The position numbers and the translations under genes are program-made. The notes under the pieces were generated by a model. The model saw only the letters and a list, made by a program, of their open reading frames with translations. It ran no database searches and was not told the DNA's origin. From Mycobacterium sp. 852014-52450_SCH5900713 (GTDB lineage: Bacteria > Actinomycetota > Actinomycetes > Mycobacteriales > Mycobacteriaceae): a stretch of DNA of 64,000 bases. Position 1 is the first letter of the stretch. Each line of letters opens with the position of its first letter. The stretch spans positions 124,001-188,000 of the forward strand of contig NZ_LZIL01000050.1 in NCBI RefSeq assembly GCF_001667075.1. Reading direction: 5' to 3'. Below are positions 9,879-17,949 of the stretch, one piece after another.

Positions 9879-10373
9879 GTTGGTCCAAACGTACCGCCGC
9901 CCACCGACGCAACGCGCCCAGGCGTGACACCAGGCTAGTGCCCCGGCCGTTCTCCGCCGGGCAAAAGCGGGGCGGCGAAAGGCGTGTTTCGCAATCAAAT
10001 GCGGCCGGATTTCAAATTGCGATTAATTAGACTCGAGTATAAAAGCTGCGAATATTCGCGGCCCGACTTTGCGTCGCCGTCAATCTCGCACAATCTCCTA
10101 TAACACCGAATTTCGTGCCGTGTTAATGGATTCCGTACCCGGCAAGCCAAGCCGGGGTGGACGGTCATCGCAACCGAACACGGGCTAGCCCCACGCGGAC
10201 GTCGACCGGGTAATGGCCAGCTCACGAACGCCTTTTTGCGCGAGAGCCGATTTAAGTGGCACACTCGTTTGGTGCTCAACACGCAGTGCCGTCGGCGGCC
10301 TTGCACCCCGAACTGCCGCCGATTTTTCTACGGGTACCGGTTAGCGGTCCCCGTGGTCTAGCTGCTTTCGTCA
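9879..10373. other. Noncoding region between divergent uvrD1 and chorismate mutase genes
   Basis: No convincing gene. It includes a patch noticeably AT-richer than the rest (about 9985-10130). Two inverted repeats lie there: TCGCAAT at 9989-9995 with ATTGCGA at 10016-10022, and the perfect 12-bp palindrome GCGAATATTCGC at 10048-10059. These could mark the uvrD1 promoter or a regulator site. The right part (about 10250-10373) is probably transcribed as the chorismate mutase leader. Confidence 0.5.
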
Positions 10374-10418
10374 GAGCCCCGTGGTCCGCTTCCTCAAGAC
10401 CGGGGCTCGTCTCTTTTT
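10374..10418 (+). terminator. Terminator-like hairpin in chorismate mutase leader (possible attenuator)
   Basis: GAGCCCC (10374-10380) pairs with GGGGCTC (10402-10408), continued inward by GGTC/GACC, and is followed by a run ending in CTTTTT. It lies 63 bp before the chorismate mutase start, with no upstream gene on this strand. The left-arm sequence CCCCGTGGTC is also present at 10349-10358, giving a competing pairing partner. Confidence 0.6.
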
Positions 10419-10480
10419 GTGAGGCCCGAAACCGGATGAGACCACAACCCCCACATCCCGAGAATGCGGAGTCAGCAGAG

Positions 10481-10768
10481 ATGAAGGTTGAGACGGTGGA
10501 AACCCCACAGACGGCCGACGCCGAAGAGTTGAACATCGACGATTTGCGCCACGAGATCGACCGGTTGGACGCCGAGATCCTGGCCGCGGTGAAGCGCCGC
10601 ACCGAGGTCTCTCAGGCGATCGGCAAGGTCCGGATGGCATCCGGCGGCACGCGGCTCGTGCACAGCCGCGAGATGAAGGTGATCGAGCGGTACAGCGAGC
10701 TCGGTCCCGACGGCAAGGACCTGGCGATCCTGTTGTTGAGGTTGGGCAGGGGCCGGCTCGGTCACTGA
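10481..10768 (+). CDS. Chorismate mutase, AroQ-delta type (Rv0948c-like)
   Basis: It converts chorismate to prephenate for Phe/Tyr synthesis. The 95-residue all-helical protein has the AroQ core: LRHEIDRLDAEILAAVKRR (first helix with the catalytic Arg/Lys), VRMASGG and VIERYSELG. The C-terminal LRLGRGRLGH is the tail known in the M. tuberculosis enzyme to dock with DAHP synthase, which raises its otherwise low activity. I chose the ATG at 10481; an in-frame ATG at 10436 would add 15 residues and matches a longer annotation of Rv0948c. A terminator-like hairpin lies in the leader, so expression may be attenuated. Confidence 0.93.
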   Translation: MKVETVETPQTADAEELNIDDLRHEIDRLDAEILAAVKRRTEVSQAIGKVRMASGGTRLVHSREMKVIERYSELGPDGKDLAILLLRLGRGRLGH

Positions 10769-10849
10769 GGTCGCCAGTCACGGCGCCCGATGGTGACGGC
10801 CCGCAGCGCCCGGCTTCGCCGCGCTTGCGACCGTCACTAGGGTCGAACT

Positions 10850-12514
10850 ATGACCTCCGTGCAAAGCCTCCCCGACATCACCGCCACCCCAGCGTGGGAC
10901 GCCCTGCGCAGGCATCACGAACAAATCGGCGCAACCCATCTGCGCGAGTTCTTCGACGAGGATCCCGACCGCGGCCGGGAACTCACCGTCTCGGTCGGCG
11001 ACCTCTATATCGACTACAGCAAACACCGCATCACCCGAGAGACGCTGCGGCTGCTGTTCGATCTGGCACGCGCGGCTAACCTCGAAGAGCGCCGCGACCT
11101 GATGTTCGCCGGCGCGCACATCAACGTCTCCGAGGACCGCGCGGTATTGCACACCGCGCTGCGACTGCCCCGGGACGCCGAACTGATCGTCGACGGCCAC
11201 AACGTCGTCGAGGACGTGCACGCCGTGCTCGACCGGATGGGCGACTTCACCGACCGGTTACGCAGCGGTGAATGGACCGGGGCGACCGGGAAAAGAATCA
11301 GCACGGTGGTCAACATCGGCATCGGGGGATCGGATCTGGGTCCGGTGATGGTCTATCAGGCGCTGCGCCACTACGCCGACGCCGGGATTTCGGCCCGCTT
11401 CGTCTCCAATGTCGACCCGGCCGACCTCATCGCCACCTTGGCCGACTTAGACCCCGCCACAACGCTTTTCATCGTCGCTTCGAAAACGTTCTCCACGCTG
11501 GAAACCCTGACCAACGCGACCGCAGCCCGCCGCTGGCTGACCGACGCGCTCGGCGACGCCGCGGTGTCCAAACATTTCGTGGCGGTCTCCACCAACAAGC
11601 GCCTGGTCGACGACTTCGGCATCAACACCGACAACATGTTCGGCTTCTGGGACTGGGTCGGAGGACGGTACTCCGTCGATTCGGCGATCGGCCTCTCGGT
11701 GATGGCCGCGATCGGCAAGGAGGCCTTCGCCGATTTCCTGTCCGGATTCCACATCGTGGACCGGCATTTCAAGACCGCCCCGCTGGAGTCCAATGCGCCG
11801 GCGCTGCTCGGGCTGATCGGGCTGTGGTACTCCAACTTCATGGGCGCCCAGTCGCGCGCGGTGCTGCCCTACTCCAACGACTTGGCGCGATTTGCGGCGT
11901 ATCTACAACAGCTGACGATGGAATCGAACGGTAAGTCGACGCGCAACGACGGCACTCCGGTCACCACCGACACCGGCGAAATCTTTTGGGGCGAGCCGGG
12001 AACCAACGGCCAGCATGCCTTCTACCAATTGCTGCATCAGGGCACCCGGCTGGTGCCGGCCGACTTCATCGGCTTCAGCCAGCCTCTGGACGACCTGCCC
12101 ACCGTCGAGGGCACCGGCAGCATGCACGACTTGCTGATGAGCAACTTCTTCGCCCAGACCCAGGTGCTGGCGTTCGGTAAGACCGCCGAGGAGATCGCCG
12201 CCGAAGGCACGCCGGCCGACATCGTGCCGCACAAGGTGATGCCCGGCAACCGCCCGTCGACCTCGATCCTGGCCGACCGGCTCACGCCGTCGGTGCTGGG
12301 CCAGCTGATCGCGCTCTACGAGCATCAGGTCTTCACCGAGGGCGTCATCTGGGGCATCGACTCGTTCGACCAGTGGGGCGTGGAGCTGGGCAAGACGCAG
12401 GCGAAAGCGCTGCTCCCGGTGATCACGTCCGACGGCTCGCCGGAGCCGCAGTCCGACAGCTCGACCGACGCGCTGGTGCGCCGCTACCGGACCGAACGCG
12501 GGCGCACCAGCTAG
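10850..12514 (+). CDS. pgi: Glucose-6-phosphate isomerase
   Basis: PGI interconverts glucose-6-phosphate and fructose-6-phosphate. The 554-residue length equals the family. The substrate-phosphate loop [12 protein letters not shown], the GPI signature [16 protein letters not shown] and the C-terminal signature region ([15 protein letters not shown]) are intact. A TAGGGT hexamer ends 6 nt before the ATG and no ribosome site is visible, so the mRNA may be leaderless. It stands alone, followed convergently by a TetR gene. Confidence 0.97.
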   Translation: MTSVQSLPDITATPAWDALRRHHEQIGATHLREFFDEDPDRGRELTVSVGDLYIDYSKHRITRETLRLLFDLARAANLEERRDLMFAGAHINVSEDRAVLHTALRLPRDAELIVDGHNVVEDVHAVLDRMGDFTDRLRSGEWTGATGKRISTVVNIGIGGSDLGPVMVYQALRHYADAGISARFVSNVDPADLIATLADLDPATTLFIVASKTFSTLETLTNATAARRWLTDALGDAAVSKHFVAVSTNKRLVDDFGINTDNMFGFWDWVGGRYSVDSAIGLSVMAAIGKEAFADFLSGFHIVDRHFKTAPLESNAPALLGLIGLWYSNFMGAQSRAVLPYSNDLARFAAYLQQLTMESNGKSTRNDGTPVTTDTGEIFWGEPGTNGQHAFYQLLHQGTRLVPADFIGFSQPLDDLPTVEGTGSMHDLLMSNFFAQTQVLAFGKTAEEIAAEGTPADIVPHKVMPGNRPSTSILADRLTPSVLGQLIALYEHQVFTEGVIWGIDSFDQWGVELGKTQAKALLPVITSDGSPEPQSDSSTDALVRRYRTERGRTS

Positions 12515-12520
12515 CAGCCC

Positions 12521-13123
12521 TCAGCCCGTTCGGCTCATGACGTCCGAGCCGAGCCGCCGCACGAAGGTGCGCAAGCGTTCCACGGTCGCGGTCTGCGGCT
12601 CACTGAGGTGCAGCTGCAGCAGTTCGCGTCCGGCGGCGTGCAGGATCCGCGCGGTGTATTCGGGGTCGTGCACGTGGGGATTGGTGCGCAGCAGTTCGGT
12701 GACGAAGAACTCCAACACGACGGCCTGCGATTGGGCCAGCCGCGCATACAACTCCGGAGGAGCGCCCTGCGGCGGGAACAGGAACAGCCGCCACGTTGCC
12801 GGGTGGGCGTCAACCGCGGCCAGCACGCCGTCGAACGCAACCACCAGCGACTGGTCCCCGGCGACGGCGTCCAGCCCGGAGACCGCCTCGGCGAACTGGG
12901 CGCCGGCCCGGGCCGCCTCACGGTCGATCAGCGCGATGAACAGTCCCGCCGGGTCGCCGAACAGCTGATAGATCAACGACCGGTTGATGCCGGCCGCCTC
13001 GGCGATGCGGTTGGGCGTGGCCGCGTGAAACCCCTCGGCATCGACGATCGCGTGGGTGACGTCGAGGATCTGCTCGCGCCGGCCTTCGGCGGTCATGCGC
13101 CGCTTCGGGTTGCCCGCGCTCAT
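12521..13123 (-). CDS. TetR-family transcriptional regulator
   Basis: The 200-residue protein has an N-terminal TetR helix-turn-helix (RREQILDVTHAIVDAEGF, then TPNRIAEAAGINRSLIYQLF) and a hydrophobic ligand-binding C-terminal half with an FPPQGAP loop. The ATG at 13123 is preferred; a TTG at 13144 would place the N-terminus inside the operator palindrome. It is divergent from an MpaB-type oxygenase, and a 42-bp palindrome fills the gap, so it almost certainly regulates itself and that oxygenase. The ligand is unknown. Confidence 0.88.
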   Translation of the reverse strand: MSAGNPKRRMTAEGRREQILDVTHAIVDAEGFHAATPNRIAEAAGINRSLIYQLFGDPAGLFIALIDREAARAGAQFAEAVSGLDAVAGDQSLVVAFDGVLAAVDAHPATWRLFLFPPQGAPPELYARLAQSQAVVLEFFVTELLRTNPHVHDPEYTARILHAAGRELLQLHLSEPQTATVERLRTFVRRLGSDVMSRTG

Positions 13124-13134
13124 GCTTGACAGCA

Positions 13135-13176
13135 TAACTAACAACTTGTGAGTATTTACTCACGAAGTGTTAGTTA
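13135..13176. promoter_or_regulatory. TetR operator: 42-bp imperfect palindrome
   Basis: The core GTGAGTATTTACTCAC (13148-13163) is a perfect 7-2-7 palindrome, flanked symmetrically by TAACTAACA (13135-13143) and TGTTAGTTA (13168-13176), all centred at 13155.5. It sits between the divergent TetR and MpaB genes. Confidence 0.85.
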
Positions 13177-13189
13177 CTGGGAGGCAGCG

Positions 13190-14530
13190 ATGGTCACGTA
13201 CTACCCCGAACTCGCCGAGCGAGTCCGCAGCCAGCGCGAATTGCAGCCCGCCCTGTATGGAGACTTCGACTTCGACCGGCGGCCCGATCGTCTGGCCACG
13301 GAGCCCGACGTCGAGTCGGCCCTGCCCGCCTGGATCGCCGACCGCGCACCGATCCTGGAAGACGACCGCGTGGTGGAGCTGATGAGCACGGCCACCCTGC
13401 TCGGCGACGTCGTCGCCGATCCCTATGCGGCACTGATGGCTTCGCACAGCGTCGTTCAGCTGATCGACATGCTCAAGACGGCCTGCCGAGAGGGAATCGA
13501 GGCGGTGCCCGACGCGCCCCCGGAGCTGGTTTCGTTCATCGCCGCCATGGAGGCCACCCCGGAGTGGATCGACTTCGATCTGGTCCGTGAGGGCGCCCGC
13601 CAAGAGCGGATCCCCGCAGCGCTGCTGGCCCCCTTCATCACACGGGGGGCCTTCATCGCGACGTTCACCAACACCTACGCCGCGCTGCCGATGGCCCTCA
13701 CCGGCGCACTCTCGGGCAAGCGGGCCGCCCGGCGGGTAAACGAGACTGCCAGTTTCTTCGCGGTCACCACCCTGCCCGGTGCGCTGGACCGTTTCGGCCC
13801 CGGTTTCGAGGCGGCCGCGATGGTCCGGCTGATGCACTCGATGGTCCGCTACAACGCCCTGAAGAAATCCGACAAGTGGGATGCCGCCGTGTACGGCATG
13901 CCCGTGCCGCAGGTCGACCAGATGCCGGCCGGCATGATCGGCCAGTACCTGTTGGCGCGCAAGGCGCGCCAACAGGGCCGGACGGAGTTCACCGCCGAAG
14001 AGCGCGCCGTCGTCGAATTCGCCAGGTACCGCTGCTTTTTGCTCGGCCTGCCGGCGGAACTGTTGCCGGCCGAACCGGCCGACATCATCCACGTCATGCA
14101 CGCGCGCTCGGCACTGCTGCGCGACGGATTCGACAGCATCTGCCAAGAACTCGTCCGCGGCACGATGGCGGCCTACCTGCGCCCCGATACCACCCTGTTC
14201 GACCGTTGCGCCGAAGCGGTCGAAAAGAGTTTCAGCAAGCTCACTTTCGTTCGCACCTTCTGCAATGGAAATCGTGAGATCGCCGAGGCCATGGGCGTCT
14301 CAATGGGGCCGACTGACCTCGTGCGCGTCGCCCTCACCGCGCCCTTCATCATCGGGCGTTTCACCGCCGTGAGCCACGCCAGCCGCATCCCGGTGCTTCG
14401 GGACATCACCGACGCCTACGTCATCGGGCTCCTCAAGCTACGGCTGGCGACCTACGGGAAGCCCGAATTCACCAGCGACGCAGCGCATTACACGCCGGTA
14501 CCGCACCCACTCAGGCGAACCACTTGGTGA
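13190..14530 (+). CDS. MpaB/Lcp-like oxygenase domain protein (DUF2236 family)
   Basis: This 446-residue protein belongs to the DUF2236 family, which includes haem-dependent latex-clearing protein and MpaB. The central segment (FFAVTTLPGALDRFGPGFEA, then MVRLMHSMVRYNAL) carries the conserved Arg/His region that in Lcp contributes the haem-ligand histidine. The ATG at 13190 has GGGAGG 7 nt upstream. It is divergent from and probably repressed by the adjacent TetR. The substrate is unknown; a hydrophobic compound oxidised in response to the TetR ligand is a reasonable guess. Its 3' end overlaps the convergent SDR gene by 20 bp. Confidence 0.82.
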   Translation: MVTYYPELAERVRSQRELQPALYGDFDFDRRPDRLATEPDVESALPAWIADRAPILEDDRVVELMSTATLLGDVVADPYAALMASHSVVQLIDMLKTACREGIEAVPDAPPELVSFIAAMEATPEWIDFDLVREGARQERIPAALLAPFITRGAFIATFTNTYAALPMALTGALSGKRAARRVNETASFFAVTTLPGALDRFGPGFEAAAMVRLMHSMVRYNALKKSDKWDAAVYGMPVPQVDQMPAGMIGQYLLARKARQQGRTEFTAEERAVVEFARYRCFLLGLPAELLPAEPADIIHVMHARSALLRDGFDSICQELVRGTMAAYLRPDTTLFDRCAEAVEKSFSKLTFVRTFCNGNREIAEAMGVSMGPTDLVRVALTAPFIIGRFTAVSHASRIPVLRDITDAYVIGLLKLRLATYGKPEFTSDAAHYTPVPHPLRRTTW

Positions 14531-15260
14531 GCGGGGGCGGCAGCACCCGCATCACCTGCACCAGCGGCGCCCACGGCCACCACGGGACCGCCGCCCGGCC
14601 GGGCTCACGCTCCATGGCGGCGACGAGTGCGTTGACGCCGGTCTCGTTGTCCACCATCAACATTGTGCTGTTCGACTTGGCCGTCATCTCAGACTCGATA
14701 TAGCCGGGCTCGATGACCGAAACCTTGATGGGTCCCTTGGCATATTCGGCGCGCAGCGATTCACCCAGCGAACTCAACCCGGCCTTGCTCGCGGCGTACG
14801 CGGCCTTGACCCCGGGCACTCCCCTGTTGCCGAGCACCGACGAGATGAGCACGAGGTGGCCCGAACCGGCGTTGTTGAACATCTCCAGCGCGGTCTCGAT
14901 CTGCACCAGTGCGGCCACCAGGTTGGTCTCGAGGGTCGCCTTGTTGGCCCACAACTTGCCCGAGCCCAGCTTCGCGCCCTTGCCGATGCCGGCGTTGACG
15001 ATGACCCGGTCGATGCCGCCGAGCTCGTCGCTGAGTTCGCCGAACACCTTCGGCACCTGCTCGTGATCGTTGACGTCCAGTGCCGCCACAGCGATCTTGA
15101 TGCCCGGGTACTGTTGCGACAGTTCGGCTTTCAGCTCGTCCAGCCGGTCGGTGCGGCGCGCGCACAATGCCAGGTCGCGGCCCTTGGCGGCGAACGCTCG
15201 CGCCATGCCGGCGCCCAGGCCGGAACTGGCACCCGTGATGAGGATCTTCTGACGAGTCAT
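14511..15260 (-). CDS. Short-chain dehydrogenase/reductase (Rv0945-like)
   Basis: A classical SDR of 249 residues: cofactor motif TGASSGLGAGMARAFA with a following ARRTDR loop favouring NADP(H), NAG at VIVNAGIG, catalytic Ser in LVLISSVLG and the YAASKAG Tyr-Lys pair. The C-terminal PWWPWAPLVQVMRVLPPP tail is hydrophobic and could touch membrane. Substrate unknown. It overlaps the end of the convergent MpaB-type gene by 20 bp. The position between the pgi and fpg-like genes matches Rv0945. Confidence 0.92.
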   Translation of the reverse strand: MTRQKILITGASSGLGAGMARAFAAKGRDLALCARRTDRLDELKAELSQQYPGIKIAVAALDVNDHEQVPKVFGELSDELGGIDRVIVNAGIGKGAKLGSGKLWANKATLETNLVAALVQIETALEMFNNAGSGHLVLISSVLGNRGVPGVKAAYAASKAGLSSLGESLRAEYAKGPIKVSVIEPGYIESEMTAKSNSTMLMVDNETGVNALVAAMEREPGRAAVPWWPWAPLVQVMRVLPPPLTKWFA

Positions 15261-15301
15261 CCGGGCAGCATATCGACAGGTGTCAAGTCGCGGGCCGTCG
15301 C

Positions 15302-16165
15302 CTACTTGAGCAGCCGTGACATCCGCCGGTCGGCCAGCACCTTGCCGCCGGTCTGGCACGTCGGACAGTATTGAAAAGACTTGTCCGCGAAGGAAACTTC
15401 ACGCACGGTGTCCCCGCATACCGGGCAGGGCAGGCCGGTGCGGGCATGCACCCGTAGGCCGGAGCGCTTCTCGCCTTTGAGCGTGGCCGCCCCCTGGCCC
15501 ACGGACCGGCTCACCGCGTCGCGCAGGACGGACACCATCGCGTCGTGCAGCGTGGTGAGCTGCTCATCGGTCAGCTTGCCCGCGGTGGCGAACGGCGAGA
15601 TCTTCGCGACGTGCAGTATTTCGTCGCTGTACGCGTTGCCGATGCCGGCGATCACCTTTTGATCGGTGATGACCGTCTTGATCCGCCCGGTGTTGCCGGC
15701 CAGCAGGCCGGCGAGATCGTCGACGCCGAGCTCCAGCGCGTCGGGGCCGAGGGCGGCGATGCCGGGCACGGATTGCGGGTCGGCGACGAGCCAGACGGCC
15801 AGCCGCTTCTGGGTGCCGGCCTCGGTCAGGTCGAAGCCGGGCGCCTCGCCGGGCGTACCCAGGTGCACGCGCAAGGCGATCGGGCCCTTGCCGGGGCGCA
15901 GCGGCGCCGCGGCCAGCTTGTCCGACCACCGCAACCACCCCGCCCGGGACAGGTGGGTGATCAAGTACAGCTCTCCGGCCTGCAGCCCGACATATTTGCC
16001 CCACCGGTGGGCCCCTGTCACGGGCTGGCCGTGCAGCGCGCCGAGCGGCGGGTCGAAGGTTTTCAGCACAGAGAGCGCGCCGACGTCGACGCGCCCGATC
16101 GACAGGCCGACGGCATGGCGGCGCAGATGGTCGGCGAGGGCTTCGACCTCGGGGAGTTCGGGCAC
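15302..16165 (-). CDS. Full-length Fpg/Nei-family DNA glycosylase (Rv0944-like)
   Basis: It should excise oxidised bases and nick at the abasic site. From a GTG start the protein (287 residues) begins MPELPEVEAL, giving the catalytic Pro2 and Glu3. Lys57 lies in HRWGKYVG, a GIGNAYSDEILH helix replaces the usual GNIYxDE, and a C-terminal zinc finger CPVC...CPTC is intact. M. tuberculosis Rv0944, as I recall, keeps only the C-terminal half and lacks the catalytic N-terminus; this copy is complete. cobF ends 5 bp upstream, so the two may share a transcript. Confidence 0.9.
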   Translation of the reverse strand: MPELPEVEALADHLRRHAVGLSIGRVDVGALSVLKTFDPPLGALHGQPVTGAHRWGKYVGLQAGELYLITHLSRAGWLRWSDKLAAAPLRPGKGPIALRVHLGTPGEAPGFDLTEAGTQKRLAVWLVADPQSVPGIAALGPDALELGVDDLAGLLAGNTGRIKTVITDQKVIAGIGNAYSDEILHVAKISPFATAGKLTDEQLTTLHDAMVSVLRDAVSRSVGQGAATLKGEKRSGLRVHARTGLPCPVCGDTVREVSFADKSFQYCPTCQTGGKVLADRRMSRLLK

Positions 16166-16170
16166 GCCCT

Positions 16171-16923
16171 TCAGTCTGCCGGTCTGAGTAAATAGGTGTC
16201 CATGATCCAGCCGTGCCGCGCGCGCGCCTCGGCCCGCAGCGCCGCGATGCGCGTGGCGACCTCTCCGACGGTGCCCGCCACCAGCAGCTCGTCGTCGGTG
16301 CCCAGGTAGGCGCCCCACCAGATGCGGGTGTCGGGCGGGCACACCCGAAAGGAGCACTCGGCGTCGAGCATGACCACCGCCGACCCGGTCAACCCGTGCG
16401 CGCGCAACTGTCGACCGGTCGTGATGAGCACCGGTTCCCCGACCTCGTTGAGCGGGATGCGGTGCCGGGCCGTCAGCGCCTGGACCGCGGTGATGCCGGG
16501 GATGACGTCGAAGGTGAACTCGAGCTCGGCGGCTTCGGCCTTGATGGCCTCCAGGATGCGCAGCGTGCTGTCGTACAGCGACGGGTCGCCCCAGGCCAGG
16601 AAGGCGCCGACGCCATCGGGCTCCAGCTCGGCGGCGATGGCTGCCGCCCAGACCCGCGCCCGCGCCGCGTGCCAGTCCGAGACGGCTTCGCGGTAGTCGG
16701 AGTCGGCCGACCGTTTGGGGTCGGGCAGCTCGACGAAGCGGTAGCCCGGCTCGCGGATGAACCGGGCGCAGATCTCGCGCCGCAGCGCCACCAGGTCGCT
16801 CTTCGCCTCGCCCTTGTCCATCGCGAAGAACACCTGGGTGTCGTTGAGCGCCTCGATCGCCTGAACGGTCACGTAGTCGGGGTCGCCGGCGCCGATGCCG
16901 ATGACGTGGATGTGCCGGCCCAA
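16171..16923 (-). CDS. cobF: Precorrin-6A synthase (deacetylating) CobF
   Basis: CobF is the SAM-dependent methyltransferase of the aerobic cobalamin pathway that methylates precorrin-5 at C1 with loss of acetate. The 250-residue protein has the tetrapyrrole methylase start (HIHVIGIGAGDPDYVTVQAI), the AWGDPSLYDSTLRIL motif and the VIPGITAVQAL motif. It lies beside the fpg-like gene and divergent from the diiron oxygenase gene. The tuberculosis complex has lost cobF while M. canettii keeps it (established knowledge), so this is the ancestral arrangement. Confidence 0.93.
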   Translation of the reverse strand: MGRHIHVIGIGAGDPDYVTVQAIEALNDTQVFFAMDKGEAKSDLVALRREICARFIREPGYRFVELPDPKRSADSDYREAVSDWHAARARVWAAAIAAELEPDGVGAFLAWGDPSLYDSTLRILEAIKAEAAELEFTFDVIPGITAVQALTARHRIPLNEVGEPVLITTGRQLRAHGLTGSAVVMLDAECSFRVCPPDTRIWWGAYLGTDDELLVAGTVGEVATRIAALRAEARARHGWIMDTYLLRPAD

Positions 16924-16989
16924 GAAACCTCCTCGTTGCTTGCTTCAGATTGCCGAATCGAAACCTCAAGGGCCTAGTCGGGACCAAAA

Positions 16990-17009
16990 GTACCCAGTAC
17001 CATGGGTAC
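16990..17009. promoter_or_regulatory. Palindrome in divergent cobF / diiron-oxygenase promoter region
   Basis: GTACCC (16990-16995) mirrors GGGTAC (17004-17009), and a nested GTACC-ATG-GGTAC occupies 16997-17009. A second wider pair, GCTTCAGA (16942-16949) and TCTGAAGC (17012-17019), encloses it. Possible operator; no regulator gene is adjacent. Confidence 0.4.
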
Positions 17010-17043
17010 CGTCTGAAGCACCCAATGAAGGGACGCCAGCACC

Positions 17044-17949
17044 ATGACTTCCGCGGTGAAACCAGGTGGGCCGAGTCGTGAAGAGTTCTCGGAGCGGCTG
17101 CTCAGGGGCTCGGTGAAAAAGTCCTACGAACCGATCGTCGACATCGACTGGGACGCCCCGCTGGATCCGGACAAGTTCTACCTGCCGCCGCGGCTGGTGT
17201 CGCTGTACGGCACCCCGATGTGGGACGAGATGACCCGCGAGCAGCAGATCGAGCTGTCCCGCCAGGAGCTGGTCAACACGCTCTCGGCGGGCATCTGGTT
17301 CGAGAACATGCTCAATCAATCGTTGCTGCGGACCATCCTGCACGAGGACCCCACGAGCCGGTCGACCCATTACAAGCTGACCGAGCTGGGCGACGAGACC
17401 CGCCACATGGTCATGTTCGGCAAGGCCATCGAGCGCATCGGCGCAAAGCCGGTGCGGCCCAGGCTGTTTCACCGGATGATCATCAACGCGCTTCCGCTGG
17501 CGTTTCAGCGCGGCTCGATGCTGTGGGTGGCGGCGCTGATCGGCGAGGAAATCTTCGACTCATTGCAGCGGCAGATGATGGACGACCCGGAATTGCAGCC
17601 GATCATCCAGCGGCTCATGCGGATTCACGTCACCGAGGAGGCGCGCCACATCCAGTTCGCCCGCGACGGCGCCCGCAAACGCGTGGCCGAAATGCCCCGG
17701 ATGAACCGCTGGTTCATGGCCAACATCAACGGGCTGGGCGGATACTTCTTCAACTACCTGTTCAGCAATCCGATCCCGTACGCGCGCACGGGCCTGGACC
17801 CGAAGCGGGCGCGACGAATCGCGCGGACCAGCCCGCATCGCCGTGAGATGCAGGTCGCTGGTTTCGCCCCGCTGGCGGCGTTCCTGTCCGAGGTGGGTCT
17901 GCTGGGTCCCATCGCCCGCCGTGGCTGGAAGCGCAGCAGGTTTCTGTGA
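17044..17949 (+). CDS. AurF-like ferritin-fold diiron oxygenase
   Basis: The 301-residue protein has the spaced carboxylate/histidine ligands of the AurF-type (PF11583) diiron oxygenases: WFENMLNQ, then ELGDETRHMVMFG (ExxRH), LIGEEIFD and HVTEEARHIQFARDG. Such enzymes oxidise amines or C-H bonds using O2. It is translationally coupled (GTGA overlap) to a flavin-monooxygenase-like gene, suggesting an electron-transfer or sequential oxidation partnership. No M. tuberculosis counterpart at this locus is known to me. Confidence 0.85.
   Translation: MTSAVKPGGPSREEFSERLLRGSVKKSYEPIVDIDWDAPLDPDKFYLPPRLVSLYGTPMWDEMTREQQIELSRQELVNTLSAGIWFENMLNQSLLRTILHEDPTSRSTHYKLTELGDETRHMVMFGKAIERIGAKPVRPRLFHRMIINALPLAFQRGSMLWVAALIGEEIFDSLQRQMMDDPELQPIIQRLMRIHVTEEARHIQFARDGARKRVAEMPRMNRWFMANINGLGGYFFNYLFSNPIPYARTGLDPKRARRIARTSPHRREMQVAGFAPLAAFLSEVGLLGPIARRGWKRSRFL

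Noticed and set aside
9879..9998. 40-residue N-terminal extension of uvrD1
   Set aside because: Basic, unrelated to UvrD N-termini; the ATG at 9878 gives the family length.
16924..17043. Cobalamin riboswitch upstream of cobF
   Set aside because: No recognisable B12-box or pseudoknot-forming core; only short palindromes are present.
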